DNA of 64,000 nucleotides from Diphasiastrum complanatum (GCA_029204225.1 CM055102.1:48962289-49026288); one strand, 5' to 3'; numbered from the stretch's first letter, positions 10,775-25,193 are shown. The notes: generated by a model not told the origin, from the letters alone. Program-made: numbers and translations.

Positions 10775-11823
10775 TGTTGGCTGATTCTGACGAATCCCCA
10801 AGATACTCGGACAGTTGAGAGCCGAGAAATGCTAGTTAAGAATGACAAGCAAGAACCGTGTAAGCCTCATGGTGAATCCCGAAAGATGGAATGACCATGT
10901 AGGAACTAGTATTTCTAGGCAAATGTAATAACTGCAAGTAGACCCCTCTTAAAAAAAGTAGAGTGAGCCACCTTTTGATGGTGACCTCTAGTGGAGAGCA
11001 TTATTCCACTTGTAATTTGTGAAATGTGGAAATTCCACTAGGATGCAAACTAAGGAGCTCTCTTGCTTATTTAAGAGACTCCCTCTTTGTGAAGAGGAGC
11101 TTTTTGAAAATTGTATCAACTCCATGCTGAAATGAGAAGAGCCTCCACGAGTTAGATACATCCATTGAGCTCCTTGATCATGATTGTTTTATTGAGTGAT
11201 CATCCCTATGATCATGCCCTTCCATTCATTGTGTGTGGTTGTGGATTGTAGAGTGGATTAGATTTGCTGTTTTCTTAGAGTGGATTAGTTTCTTTTCTTG
11301 TTGTGGATTAATGTAGGAACCAGCATTCAGGTAAACTAAACAGGCTGGATCTGTGGTGTAGTTCTTGCATATCTCTTTATAGTCTAGTTCTTGATGTTCT
11401 TGGGATGTCCAAGAATCAAAAGACTGGTTGGTTTCTTGATTCTTGGACTTCTAACATGTTGTAGATTAGTTTGTTTCTTGTTTTTCCAATTTATGCAAGT
11501 GTAACTCAGTTCAATGAAGTGTAGGATGTGATTCAGTTCATTTTAAGAGTAGGTAGCTGTAGAATCTACTGAATGTTCATGGCTTTCATCTATGTATGAA
11601 TGTAAGTGCGTTCAAGAGAGAACGACCCTGAGTAGTCCTCTGATAGGCAAGACAAAAATATACTACAACGACAATTTGTTCCCCTCTGTTTGGATTGGCA
11701 TTGTTAAATCAAGAATACATCTAACGAATGCCATGAAGCCTGGTAACAGGTAGAATACCAAGCCGTTAAAGTTGTAAGCAAGAAGTAAAGAATGAATGGT
11801 AACCAACAGATCCTCTGGAGCAG
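10775..11823 (+). repeat. LARD copy 1 3' LTR
   Basis: It begins TGTTGGCTGATTC and is homologous over its length to 30251-31420 on the other strand. CTTGCTTATTTAAGAG near 11063-11078 is a TATA-type promoter core, shared with the related LTR at 39754. The last aligned segment is CAACAGATCCTCTGGAGCAG at 11804-11823. Copy 2 continues about 14 bases further to CTGTAAACA, so the end here is truncated or diverged. I first placed the LTR end at 11667 (TACTACA) and moved it because homology between copies continues past that point. Confidence 0.7.
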
Positions 11824-12701
11824 AATGCATATTCCCAAACGTGAACACATTGGAATATAGATGCATAGCCAACGCTGGATCAATCTGCTCATATCCCACT
11901 TCGTCATTTGGTAAACCATGCTATAATGGCTTGGCTTAAACAATTTTTGAATGCTTTTTTGGCAAGTAACATACTTATGCAAAATTTGATTCTTAAGAAA
12001 AAAGATTAGACGTTATGTGAGAAAGACTCTATGTACGGTTGTGTTCTAAAGAAAACAAACTACTCGTGGGAATAGCATGGCATCTTCTCAAGAAAACATG
12101 TCTACAATCATCCATGTATGACTTCTCTTAATGAATTCCAAGCTATATATAAACCAAATACATCATGGACAAGGTTCTATTACAAGTTCTAAATAACAGA
12201 TACTCAGAAAATGGTTCTTCCACATTGCTTACGTATCTAACTTTCATCGTAGATTTTTGCTTCATATGTAACAACATTTAAGTTTAAACCTAAATACTAT
12301 TACAGACCGGTTTAACAATTCTTTCTCATTGTTCTTAAGTAGTCCATACCTATATCCAAAATTCGGGTTTTCAATATAGCATTCTTAGACAGCATGGATA
12401 TGCACAAGATACAAACTTTATACACAAGGATTAGAATGGCATGGATCTGCCCTAATACCTGGTAAAAATCTTGGAAGTCCCTTATAAGCAATAGACCAAA
12501 CCTATCCATAATGAAGTCCTATATGCCATGGGTTGAATCTAAAGTTTTAAATAGCATGGATTTTCTCAGAACCAAATATAGCGATACAAAACCAGTTTTG
12601 CCATATGAAGAACAAGTATAAGGATTAGTATGGCACGAACGTGCCCTAATACCTATGTATATGCACCATTCAACCATTCACATTAGGCTTCTGGTGAGAT
12701 A
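11824..12701. other. Backbone DNA without genes; two copies of a dyad motif
   Basis: AT-rich, no convincing coding frame. It contains ATGGCA-N7-GCCCTAATACC-type motifs at 12436-12459 and 12630-12653, about 194 bp apart, in a diverged tandem context. The same motif recurs elsewhere in the backbone. The last five bases, AGATA (12697-12701), are the left target-site duplication of copia-2. Confidence 0.5.
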
Positions 12702-13533
12702 TGTGAAAAATGCAAAAATAAGCTTGGTAGAGGCCAAAAATCTTGTATATAGATAAACACACATGTGTGGAGCCTGTTCCCACGTGTGAAAATAGTGTAC
12801 TTGTCATGTACCATAATCATATAGGCTGTACATATGATTTAATTCAAGTTCTAGTGGCTAAAAAGGCCAAAAACTAGTTTTCTAGACATATGACACATGG
12901 CATCAGTCTATTGCTTGCATGAGCCACATCCTTTGGTTAGGTGTCACATCCCATGTGTAGAGGACAGCTCACATGTGTGGAATAAGCTGAAGTAGATGAA
13001 TTTTTACTTCTAAAAGATTTTCAAGTAGATCTCCATATAGAAGGAAAATGGACCAAAAGTGCTCAAAATAGAAGGTTTTGTCCAAGTGTCAGTTTTGCAT
13101 GATGAATCATCATATGACAAAGCACCTTCACACATGTGGGATCAAAGGAATGATCAGTACCACGAGATCCCACTTATTGTATATATAGAGCCACATTTGG
13201 CCATAATCAGCGTGAGACACCAATCTTGGTTTTGGAAGCAATTTTGAGTGATTCTCTCCATTTGTCTACATTTGTTTTGATTGTTTTGAGGTTCTATCAA
13301 TGTGTACTTGATTTTCAGGTTGGAGTCCGTACTCAGACAGTGTTTCACACGTGTGAAACCATAAAGTACACTTACCTTCAATTAATGATTGTTCTTGTTA
13401 GGATTTTGTGTCTAGAATTGATCTAGATTGATCTTAATCTGAAGTAGATTGATAGATCAAGTAATCTGACAACCAACTCCTCTTGAGGATCAGATTAGGA
13501 TCCACTCCTGGTCCTTTTTGTACTTTTTCCACA
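12702..13533 (+). repeat. copia-2 5' LTR (832 bp)
   Basis: Begins TGTGAAAAATGC and ends TTTTTCCACA. GTATATATAG near 13177-13187 is a good TATA box. Palindromic CACATGTGTG or CACACGTGTG motifs occur at 12758, 12970, 13130 and 13342. Confidence 0.93.
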
Positions 13534-13546
13534 TGGTATCAGAGCC
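13534..13546 (+). other. copia-2 primer-binding site
   Basis: TGGTATCAGAGCC directly after the LTR end, matching initiator tRNA-Met. Confidence 0.93.
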
Positions 13547-15225
13547 AAGTACAAGAGTTTTTGTTGACATTGATAGGGTTAATCCAAATCAAAGCCAAAA
13601 TTAGCAGTTTTTGGGAAACTAGTCAAATTTTTTGTAGCAAGTTGGATTTTATAGCTATCCTCAAATTTTTTGATCCAGACCTTGTTGTGGGCTTTAGGAA
13701 CCCTTTTCACACGTGTGAGGCCGTACAGCTCCGGTTTTGACAGAGAAATTTCAAAAATTTGTAGAATTTGACTCACATACTCAATTTGAGTGATTTTTGG
13801 TGCAAAATTAAGCATTTTTTTTATAAAAAATCTAATCCCTTGATTAGTTCTTGGATTAGATCAGCCAATAAATTAAATTTGAAGCTTGAATTAGGTGCAT
13901 TAATTGATTATCTCTGATTTTTTGAGTGCATGTTGAAGTTGAGAGAGATTTTGCTAAAAATCATAGATTAAGGAGTGATATGCAAGGTGAGAGGTTGAAA
14001 TCCATTGTACCATCACTCTAGATTTGTTCAAGAGTGATAGGGTCAAGTTTATAAGCATGAATTTGCTAGAAAACATCTTTGGATCTATCCTCCACGTGAA
14101 ACCTTTGAGAGTTTCTAGTGCATATAGAGCATCTATGCAAATTTTTTGTAGAATTTGACATAGATTGGCTTAAATTGAGAGTTCTAGAAAAGAGATTGAG
14201 ATCCAAGTCACATTGTTCAACCCTACTCAATTTGTTTGAGTGATTGTATGGTTTGAAAAGAGTCATTAAGGTGTCTATGGCAAATGTGTAGAGAGAGATC
14301 CAATTTTCTAAGAGTTCCTTCCTTTGTAGAGGGCAAGATCTAGAAGCTCATTTTGTGTTGTCATTGGTGAAGAGTTTGTCTTCTCCTAAGTGATCAAATA
14401 TTTCTAAGTGGCATTAGCTCTTTGAAGCACAATATCTTAGTGAGAAAAATCACAACTTTTGATTTTGAAATTCGTTCCAAGTCTTAAAAGGTAGAGTATT
14501 TGGTGGAATCCAATAGCAGTGATTGAATTCAATTTGTTGAGCAAAAATTGACATAGAATGTATGAAACTCAAATTAGTTCTATTCAACTTTCTTTGTGAG
14601 AGTGTGAGGGTCAATTTGTGATCCCATTGGATGTCTAGAATGAGGAGTCCATATTTGAGTATTCATGCATGGTTGAGATCTTTGTGAATCTCTAGTTGTC
14701 TAAATTTTTTAAGCTTTGTGAAAAATTGATGGTATAGTTTCTTGTCAGATCAAATCAAATTCATTCTAAATCTCAAGAGTGAGATTATTTGGGTCAAGAG
14801 TGAGTCCAAAAGAAGTGATTAAGTTTGATTTTCATGTGTTTGAAATAAAATCCATCTTTAGTTCAAGAATCTCAAGTGTTGAGAAAACTAGTCAAGTGAA
14901 AAGAAAAATCTAGGTGTCAAATCTTTTCATATCCATTTCAAAATAAAGAGTCATTGGTATTTGATGAGTCCAATAGGAGATTGTATCTGATTTCTTTTGT
15001 GATTTGATTCAAAGATTGTGTGCTTTTGTCTTAGTGATCAAAGCAAAGTTTCCAAGTGACTAGCCATTAGATTGAAGATTGATTCTTAGGTTTGTGAGCT
15101 AGATCTTTTGTAGATCATTCTAGATTATTGAAGATGTTCAAATCTAGTCTCTTAAAAGTCACAAATTAATTTGTAGAATCATATCACAGGTTTTTATTCA
15201 CATGGCATGAATAGGTGGAATCCTA
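13547..15225 (+). other. copia-2 long non-coding leader
   Basis: About 1.7 kb without a substantial open frame where gag should be. It carries TTTTCACACGTGTGAGG (about 13704-13720). The N-terminal gag domain is missing or unrecognisable, typical of non-autonomous derivatives. Confidence 0.6.
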
Positions 15226-15555
15226 GTGAAGGAAAGAAAGGATCCTAAGTGCAACCTTTGTGGCAAGGGAGGATATATTTTCTCAAGATGCTACAAAAAG
15301 AAGACCAATCCATCCAAGGAGAACCAAAGCAAGGGGGCCGAGGTGAAGGATGGAGCTTCAAGTTCAAAATGCAAATACAAGAAGGAAAATTCCAAGGAAA
15401 GGTGTTTCCTTTGTGGAAAGGTGAATGAGGCTTGGAGTCTCACAAGGACTTGCAAAATTTGTCTTCAAGAGTCCATCACAACACATGTTGAATCTTTTGA
15501 AATTTTTCATTTGGAAGTACATTGTTTGGTTCAAGATGCAAAGATGCAAAGATAG
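15226..15555 (+). pseudogene. copia-2 gag remnant with zinc knuckle
   Basis: This 109-residue frame begins near a CCHC knuckle, CNLCGKGGYIFSRC, followed by a Lys/Ser-rich stretch and a second, incomplete knuckle start (RCFLCGK). The layout resembles the C-terminal end of gag in copia-1. The rest of gag is absent upstream and no protease motif follows, so it cannot make a normal capsid protein. It overlaps the next frame by about 30 bases. Confidence 0.7.
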
Positions 15556-16499
15556 GTTCAAGTACTTGGATTTATTTTATGTCCTTGGAAAGTATTTTGC
15601 TTGTAACTTTGGACAAGTTCAAACTTATTGTTATTATCCAAGAGAAATCAATCAAGAATAAGGAGCAATCACAAAATGAAAATAGTTTCATTTATGCTCT
15701 CATGTCAACTTATGAAGAACCATTTTGCTTTGAAGAGATTTTTGTATCTCAAAGGTGGACTAAGGCAATACTAGTTGAGTGTGATGCCTTAGAAGATAGC
15801 AAAATATGTTTTCCTTGTAAGCTTACATTAGTTATGAAGTCAAGGAAATGGAAATATCTTCATAATGTAGGATCTTTTGGTTTCAATAAGATCATGAATG
15901 ATGTGTTCATTCATAAAGATGAAAATTGTAAGTTTTCAATCTTAAAGGCATATTGTAAACTTCTTATGAGAATAAGTGAAGCATCCAAAGTGGACACTTA
16001 TATCCATAAGCAAGTAGTTAGCCTTATTGAGATGGAAATGCCTTTTGATTTCAATATTGGAAAAATCATGCCAAGTTGTGGTGATTTTTGGACTTATGTT
16101 TCTAGCATAAGTAATCTTGATAATCATAGGAAGTGCATACTAAATGGTCATACTTGTTGTGATCATTATGAGACATGGAGGTCTCGGTTTTCCATCAAGA
16201 AGGAGTATCATGAAGAGGATCTTAAGGAGTCATCTCAAGGTTCAAGTGTGCCAAGGATTGAGGAGGAGAGACCTTCTCAAGTTGTGATTCCAAAAAGAAA
16301 CTCAAGAAACATGGTTGAACCCATGTGGCTCACATTTCAAGGGAAAGAGAACAATATCTCATGTGAAGGAGCAAGCCTCAAGGTCAAGCATCTACATGAA
16401 AATTGGAAGGAATCAATTTTGGAGGTGCAAGGATGGTGCAAAGCTCTCAAGTTCATCAAAGATGTCAACATCAAAGAAGCACTATCATGGATATGGTGA
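15522..16499 (+). CDS. copia-2 325-residue frame: copia linker plus unknown domain X
   Basis: An open frame of 325 residues where pol should be. Early on it has EEPFCFEEIFVSQRW, matching the copia integrase-RT linker (EEPSSFEEACKSKVW in copia-1). A later segment has PRIEEERPSQ. Between and after these lies sequence I do not recognise, including CKLLMRISE, DTYIHKQV and a C-terminus EALSWIW. The same peptides occur in order in copia-3 (24380-25058). Many base differences between the two are at third codon positions, suggesting past selection on protein. There is no RT, integrase or RNase H motif. It may be a decayed pol or a real accessory protein; I favour an ancestral protein-coding domain now drifting. 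Confidence 0.55.
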   Translation: MFGSRCKDAKIGSSTWIYFMSLESILLVTLDKFKLIVIIQEKSIKNKEQSQNENSFIYALMSTYEEPFCFEEIFVSQRWTKAILVECDALEDSKICFPCKLTLVMKSRKWKYLHNVGSFGFNKIMNDVFIHKDENCKFSILKAYCKLLMRISEASKVDTYIHKQVVSLIEMEMPFDFNIGKIMPSCGDFWTYVSSISNLDNHRKCILNGHTCCDHYETWRSRFSIKKEYHEEDLKESSQGSSVPRIEEERPSQVVIPKRNSRNMVEPMWLTFQGKENNISCEGASLKVKHLHENWKESILEVQGWCKALKFIKDVNIKEALSWIW

Positions 16500-16638
16500 T
16501 TTCAGATCAACATCAAGCTCATTGGCTGATCTTAACACCTTTTGAACCAGCAAAGACCAATTCAGCCCATGGAGTCAAGTTCAAGATCATCATGTTTTCC
16601 ATCAAGCTAGATTTACCAAGCTAGATTTTGAGGAGGAG

Positions 16639-17471
16639 TGTGAAAAATGCAAAAATAAGCTTGGTAGAGGCCAAAAATCATGTATATAGGATGATTGCAC
16701 ATGTGTGGAGCCTGTTACCACATGTGAAAATAGTGTACTTGTAATGTACCATAATCATATAGGCTGTACATATGATTTAATTCAAGTTCTAGTGGCTAAA
16801 AAGGCCAAAAACTAGTTTTCTAGACATATGACACATGGCATCAATCTATTGATTGCATGAGCCACATCCTTTGGTTAGGTGTCATATCCCATGTTTAGAG
16901 GACAGCTCACATGTGTGGAATAAGCTGAAGTAGGCGAATTTTGACTTCTAGAAGATTTCCAAGTAGATCTCCATATAAAAGGAAAATGGACCAAAAGTGC
17001 TCAAAATAGAAGGTTTTGTCCAAGTATCAGTTTTGCATGATGAATCATCATATGACAAAGCACCTTCACACATGTGGGATCAAAGGGATGATCAGTACCA
17101 CGAGCTCCCACTTATTGTATATATAGAGCCACATTTGACCATAATCAGCGTGAGACACCAATCTTGGTTTTGGAAGCAATTTTGAGTGATTCTCTCCATT
17201 TGTCTACATTTGTTTTGATTGTTTTGAGGTTCTATCAATGTGTACTTGATTTTCAGGTTGGAGTCCGTACTCAGACAGTGTTTCACACGTGTGAAACCAT
17301 AAAGTACACTTACCTTCAATTAATGATTTTTCTTGTTAGGATTTTGTGTCTAGAATTGATCTAGATTGATCTTAATCTGAAGTAGATTGATAGATCAAGT
17401 AATCTGACAACCAACTCCTCTTGAGGATCAGATTAGGATCCACTCCTGGTCCTTTTTGTACTTTTTCCACA
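16639..17471 (+). repeat. copia-2 3' LTR (833 bp)
   Basis: Preceded by GAGGAGGAG (16630-16638). It matches 12702-13533 with scattered substitutions, including loss of CpG in the second palindrome (CCACGTGTG to CCACATGTG). Confidence 0.93.
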
Positions 17472-17476
17472 AGATA

Positions 17477-19590
<2,114 letters not shown>

Positions 19591-20204
19591 TTATGCTATC
19601 ACTGTTATGGCATAAAATAGACTCGAAATTGCTTGCACTCTTCGAAGGAAACATCTTTTGTAATCAAACATGACTTTCTCATAGGATTTGTTTGCGACAA
19701 TTATTCAGGTTAGTATTGCAGTACTTCACTTTATGCAATGAATCACAATGTGGTAATAGTGTTCACACCATAAAAAATCTACATATACAAATGGTAGTTA
19801 TTAAAGTAGTAGGAAATGGTGCTAGCTTTTGTTATACCTATAAGCAGGATAAAGCAAGCTACGACATTGTATTTCTTTCATTTTGCATTAAAAACATAAA
19901 TAGTTAACTTTGGCTACACATATGATAACTCGGCTATTTTCTTTTCCCATTAAGAAAGGCTATGAATAATAACACAAGCACTGATAACCTAAGCGCTCTT
20001 CATGTACATGGAATTGTACAAGGGATCGCTACACAAGTAGGGATTGGTATGACATGGATTTGTCCTAATCCTATTGCGAGTGTTAGGGTAAAATACTTGG
20101 CTAAAAACAACCACTTACACGTATTGTAGTATTGTTTCTTAAGACATGATTATTATTAATAAGTAACGAAATAGGGCGATAGGTGACATGCTCTTGGAAA
20201 GCAT
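19591..20204. other. Backbone DNA without genes
   Basis: AT-rich. Contains a copy of the ATGACATGGATTTG-TCCTAATCC dyad motif at 20049-20070 and the left TSD AGCAT of copia-3 (20200-20204). Nothing coding is evident. Confidence 0.5.
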
Positions 20205-20873
20205 TGTGAAAAATAGCTTATTTTGGCAAATCTAACCATGTAGAACTTTGTAAATATTGTGTATAATTGGGTTCCACACATGGAAGGCCAAGATGCCACG
20301 TGGCAACCCACTTCTAATGTAGGTAAGTTCAAGTCAAAAGAGCTGGTCATGTCTATTTGGTGGTCATCCTTATTTTATAGGACCTACACCTAAGTTTAAG
20401 GTGAAAATTTGACCAACTAGCTACCTACCAAGCATAACTCTAGGATCTAGGCTAGGGTTTCATTTCAGGGCAAGAAGAGTGAGTTAACTTCCTTATTACA
20501 TGCTGGAAATCCACCTAACTTCAAGAAGGAAGTCGAATTTGCTATGTATTCCAAGCTCTCATAGTGAGAAGATAAAATTTTTTTGGAGCTCATTGGCAAT
20601 CTCAAGCTAGTTCAGTGATCCAAATGAAACCAAATCAATTTCATTTGTTTCTTAGACTGAAGGCCGTGCTACAGCCTGTATTACACACATGTGGGATCGG
20701 ATTTCAATGTTGATCAATGCTTTTGATTGTTAATGCTTGTTGTTTGTCAAATTGCCAATCTAGATCAACTTTTTGATGACTAGCTTTTTTGATAGATTGT
20801 TATGCAAGAATCCAATCACTCTTGTGGATCTTTTGTAGATCCATTTATGGTCCTAAAGTATAGTACTTTCACA
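20205..20873 (+). repeat. copia-3 5' LTR (669 bp)
   Basis: Starts TGTGAAAAATAGC and ends TACTTTCACA, followed by the primer site. Contains CACACATGTGGG near 20684. Confidence 0.92.
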
Positions 20874-20886
20874 TGGTATCAGATCC
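20874..20886 (+). other. copia-3 primer-binding site
   Basis: TGGTATCAGATCC, one base off the initiator tRNA-Met consensus (T for G at position 11). Confidence 0.85.
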
Positions 20887-21329
20887 AAGTACAATAGCAT
20901 AATCCATTGATCAAAAGCAAATTCACTTTTAGCAAGTTTTGGTGCTAAAAACTAGTATTGAGAGGGCAAGCTAGAATCTTGATTTTGGTGAGGAGATTTG
21001 ATCCCAAACTTGGTAGGGGTCCGAATCCATACTGTCCACATGTGTGGGCACCTCTGAACCTGCATTTAATGCATGGTATTCATTTGATCCAAAGATATTC
21101 AATTTGTGCTTTTGATGTAATTTTTGGTGGAAATCTTAGGATAAGCTACCAAGATTGAGTGCCATTGATTGAATTTGACTTAGGGTCATGAGATTTAATT
21201 AATGTATACTGAAATCAGGTCCTCTAAACTTGTTTTACAGGTCTTGAAAGTACATCAAAAAGTGTGAGGGAGATTTAGTCATGTTATTGTCCAAAAATAG
21301 CCAAAATTGGCGATATACCTGAAGACGAC

Positions 21330-21995
21330 GACTCAAAGTGGAAATCAAAGGACGATAAAGCTTTCGCGCTTATTATCCTCAATATATCAGATACACAGAT
21401 TGGACACATAGCTGAAGCTAAAACGTCAAGAGATGTTTGAGACATTTTGAACTCACTATATGACGTGAGGGACGTAACTACTAAGTTACATCTACGAAGA
21501 AAATTCTTCACATTCAAAATGTCTACTGGTGATTCTCTTCAGAGGCACATTAACCAGTTTAAGAATCTTTTGCAACAGATGGCCGCTGTCGGATAAGTCA
21601 TAGATGATCAAGACACAATTACGACATTGCTTTCAAGCTTGCCCTCTACATATGAGAATTGGGTGATGATCATATCGAGACACTCAGATTTAACTCTTAC
21701 TAGAGTTATCACTGTGTTATTGCAAGAAGACAATAGAAGAAGTCAAGACACTTTGTCTACTTCCTCCTCTCAGGCTCTATTTGTCAACAAAGGCTCAAAG
21801 CGACAAGCAGAAAAGCTCCAAGAAGGCTGCAATGAATCAGAATTAGACTCAAGGTCAAGAACAATCATCGAATCCACAGTCGAAAAAGAAGATATTTTGT
21901 AGATATTGCAAGTGCAATAACCATGAGATCAAGGATTGCCGAATTCTCCAAGCGAAGAACGCAGCCAAGCAACCTAATCAACAAGCAAACACAGT
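21330..21995 (+). pseudogene. copia-3 gag remnant
   Basis: The translation reads as a UBN2-type gag with interruptions: TTKLHLRRKFFTFKM, then LSSLPSTYENWVMIISR (from 21627) and TRVITVLLQEDNRR, ending in a knuckle-like YCKCNNHEIKDC near 21906. Stops and shifts occur before the first Met and at about 21900. The peptide order matches a normal copia gag, but of a different subgroup from copia-1. It cannot be translated intact. Confidence 0.8.
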
Positions 21996-22017
21996 CTCAT
22001 CATCTCCCCAGATCGAA

Positions 22018-23204
22018 GTGGACGAAGGCACATTCATGGTCAAAGATCAAAGCACATTTTTGGATGATTCATCGTTTCTGGATTCTGGAACAACTCAACA
22101 TATGGCCAATCAACGTGAGATCTTCAACTCCTACACTCCTTACAACAACATGAAGAAATTCGTTCATCATGGTGACAATAGTACTCACACTATTAAAGGT
22201 GAAGGTACCGTAAGATTGCGATTCCAACATGATCACCAAATTACTATCAAAGGTTTTATATGTTCCTAAACTCTCTACAAATCTGTTATTAGTGAGTAGA
22301 ATTACAGATTTAGGTCATAAGGTAGAATTCAAACCTAATAAATGCAGAATTATTGATAGGAGTGATAAGATCCTTGCACTCGGCAAGAGGCAGAGTTACT
22401 TATATAGATTGGCACACTCTTATTTTGAGTCTAGTCAAGCCTTGGAAACCTCTGTTCTAGTCAATAAAGTATTACTATGGCATCATCGCTTAGGACACGT
22501 GAATCATGCATCTATTTTGAGCATGACCAAACAATCCATGGTCCTTGATCTCGACTATCCTTCTGGTAAGGTCGATCTCCTTGTCTATCATATCTGTATT
22601 TTTGGAACGCATGCTAGGTTTCCTTTTAGATCAAACCATATGCATGCAGCAAAAGATCTGTTAGATGTTGTTCATACAAATATATGTGGACCTATGTAAA
22701 CTCCTTCATTGCTAGATGCAAAGTACTTCATTACCTTTATTGACGAATTCTCTAGAAGAACAGTTGTTTATTTCATTTAAACAAAAATCAGAGGCTTTCA
22801 TCAAATTCAGACAATTCAAAGAGCATGCTGAGAATCAAATTGGCAAATGAATCAAAGCATTGAGGTCAGATAATTGGGGAGAATACATCTCCAACGAATT
22901 CAAGGACTACTGCCTTAACAACGGCATTGAGCTACAATACATCACTTCCTATTTGCCTCAGCCAAATGGTCTTGCTAAGAGAAAGAACAGAACCTTAGTT
23001 GAATCGGCAAAGTGCATGTTATCAGATGCAATACTTTTGAAGTCCTTCTGGGCTGAAGTTGTTTCAACATCAACCTATATTCAAAATAGATGTTCTATTA
23101 AAGGCCTCTCAGACAAAACACCATTCGAAGTTTGGACAGGTACCAAACTTTCTTTATCAAACTTACAAATTTTTGGATGTACTGCTTTTGTGCAGATACC
23201 TTAA
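22018..23204 (+). pseudogene. copia-3 protease and integrase remnant
   Basis: The protease motif appears as FLDSGTTQHMANQ (about 22074). The integrase zinc module is WHHRLGHVNHAS with later Cys positions lost (YHICIFG). Catalytic residues appear as a VVHTN variant where HSD is expected, RSDNWGEY for the second Asp, and GLAKRKNRT where GVAERKN is expected, so the catalytic Glu is Lys. At least two shifts or stops fall at 22697 and 22790-22860. The protein is dead on both frame and active-site grounds. Confidence 0.85.
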
Positions 23205-23800
23205 AGAAGCTCGACTTTCAGAGTATCAAGTGTATTTTAATCGGCTACACTACTTCAGATCAAGCCTACAAGTCAGCTTTGAACTTTCCAGTTCCACAGG
23301 TGTCTATTCCCATTGAAGGTCCAAGATCTTCTACTTCCGACCAACAACGAATGAACGATGGATCAAAAGATGATGATGTTGCAGTCCAACAACTACAGTA
23401 TGATAGAAACAATCTACTTCATGTATTACCTAGAAGATCTTCAAGGACTAGCAGACCACCTAACCAGTATATTGACGAGTCTGCAGCATATCTTGTTCAA
23501 GAACCAACATCTGTCCAAGAGGCACTCAGTTAGTCTGACTTAGATCTCTAGAAAGAAGTTATGGATAAAGAGTATTCATCTCTTATCAAGAACAGGCGTG
23601 GACAATTGTCGAATTACCTGCTAGCAGAAACATAGTTGATTGCAAATGGATTTTCAAAGTAAAGTAGAACGCAGATGGAAGCATCAACAGCAGAAAGGCA
23701 CGACTAGTAGCCAGAGGTTTTTCTCAGTTATACAACGTCAATTACACTAAGACCTTCAGTCCAGTAGTCAAGCATTCTTCTATTCAACTTTTGCTAGCAT
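23205..23800 (+). pseudogene. copia-3 linker and start of RT, truncated
   Basis: LPRRSSRTSRPPNQYID and VQEPTSVQEALS mark the integrase-RT linker. The RT start follows with many stops (a KWIF-like segment and KARLVARGFSQ near 23690-23720) and breaks off near 23800. No YVDD box is present downstream. Confidence 0.75.
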
Positions 23801-24194
23801 AGAGTACATGGCTTCAATCCGCAACTTCTTGTGCTCATTTACTTTTGTTTCTTTTTTAATCAATACTATTCTTTATTGCGTTCAGTTTCATCTCATAATG
23901 TATACGTTTCTGTATTTCTTCGCGACTAATTATTTGTCTGATAATTTTCGATGCTTAATTGTTTGGCTACATAATCACTATAGTACTGACGATTTTAAAG
24001 TTAGTTACTATAAGTTCAAACGTGATTTCTATCACTATTGTCTTGTTTGAAATTGATAGGCATAGTCATGCATTGGAAAGATGAAGATAGTTTATTCTGC
24101 CATGCACGAAACGTTTTCTTTTTAGACACACGAATTATTTTCATTCATTTTTTTTTGAGCTAGACCTATCCTCTGCATACCACTTTCCGACACA
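23801..24194. other. AT-rich joint inside copia-3, no gene
   Basis: Sequence between the truncated RT and the second coding part. I find no match to other parts of the window. It may mark the recombination or insertion joint that made the hybrid interior. Confidence 0.4.
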
Positions 24195-25058
24195 ATGATC
24201 TTGCAAGGATTGAGGAGGAGAAACAAAGTGATGGAGATCTTGAGGATCCACCTCAAAGATCAAGTGCTCCAAGAAGATCCACAAAGGCAAGGGACGAGCC
24301 TTCAAGGCTCACTTATCTTGGCAAAGGTAATCAAGGGGAATATTCTCAACCACACACTTTCAACACTTTTCTTACTTCAATGCTTGATAAACCATTTTGC
24401 TATGAGATGTACATGAGGCAAACCGAGGTATGCTATGAGAACTACGTGAGGCAACTTGAGGGCTTCATTAAGAAGGAAGTTGAAGATAAGATGTGTAATG
24501 ACTCATTTGAGAACCACTTCCTATGTCTTAGTGATCTAAAAATTGTTATGAACCAATTAAGAGTAAATTGGTTGTTTGATCAAATGAGTGCTCTTGGATT
24601 TTGGAAGAGCAAGAATGAGTTAATCACTCATTGTTTTGAAAAATGTGTTTTTTCTTTTGGAGAGGCAAATTGTAAGCTTCTTATGAGAATAAGTGAAACA
24701 TCCCTGAAGGACACTTATATCCATAAGCAAGTATGTAAGATCACTTGTAATTACAAGATTAGAAAAATCATGTTTACTTTTGATGGTTTGTGGACTAGTC
24801 ATTTTAGCATGATAAATCTTGGTAATAGTAGCAAGTACATGTTTTGTGATCTTGATCAATGTGATTTTTACAAGACATGGAGACATTAGATTTCCTTTTA
24901 AAGAGAAGCATCAAGATCAAGGAGGAGCAAGTTTCAAGTTCATGCATCTTCACTCAACATGGAAGAAATCAAGTGCAAAGGTGCAAGGAATAATCAAGAC
25001 TCTTCAATTCATCTTGGAGGAGATCAAGATTAAAGAAGCTCTATCTTGGATATGGTGA
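24195..25058 (+). pseudogene. copia-3 linker plus unknown domain X
   Basis: A copia-1-like linker is readable (RRSTKARDEPSRLTY near 24270-24315). It is followed by a 169-residue frame at 24380-24889 and a further frame to 25058. Shared with copia-2 are CKLLMRISE, DTYIHKQV, KTWRH/ETWRS and the final IKEALSWIW. A stop after KTWRH separates the last exon-like piece. No RT, integrase or RNase H signature is visible. The function is unknown; shared order and third-position changes argue that this was once a translated domain of this lineage. Confidence 0.55.
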
Positions 25059-25182
25059 TAGATCATGTCATCATCTTTAGGGGCTCATTAGTCATCTTAT
25101 AAACCTGGATATGATTCATTTCTGATGGTAATATCAAGTCTTAGAATTGTATATAGATACATTACTGTTTCCAAGGCTAGAT

Positions 25183-25193
25183 TTGAGGAGGAG
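25183..25193 (+). other. copia-3 polypurine tract
   Basis: TTGAGGAGGAG directly before the right LTR start TGTAAAAAAATAG. Confidence 0.85.

Larger units (their letters stand above)
1..11823 (+). mobile_element. LARD copy 1: non-autonomous LTR-type element, split by copia-1
   Basis: Stretches on both sides of copia-1 match, in inverted orientation, a second copy at 30251-33576. For example 1290-1560 pairs with 33250-33544, 9386-9580 with 32635-32850, and 10775-11823 with 30251-31420. This copy reads left to right and ends in an LTR preceded by a purine-rich tract. No 5' LTR is seen, so the left end lies outside the window or is lost. No polymerase, integrase or protease is recognisable, which fits a large retrotransposon derivative. 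The part upstream of about 1290 has no counterpart in copy 2, so its membership is inferred from similar CGCAA-type composition. Confidence 0.6.
12702..17471 (+). mobile_element. copia-2: non-autonomous Ty1/copia derivative with TSD AGATA
   Basis: Left LTR 12702-13533, right LTR 16639-17471, flanked by AGATA (12697-12701 and 17472-17476). A primer site follows the left LTR and GAGGAGGAG precedes the right one. The interior is only about 3.1 kb. It keeps a zinc knuckle and a linker-like segment but no recognisable protease, integrase core or RT. By eye the LTRs differ at roughly 25 positions in about 832 bp (about 3%), so it is older than copia-1. Confidence 0.95.

Noticed and set aside
11667-11672. 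TACTACA-ACGAC as the LARD LTR end with a TSD
   Set aside because: Homology with copy 2 continues for another ~150 bases, so the true end is further right.
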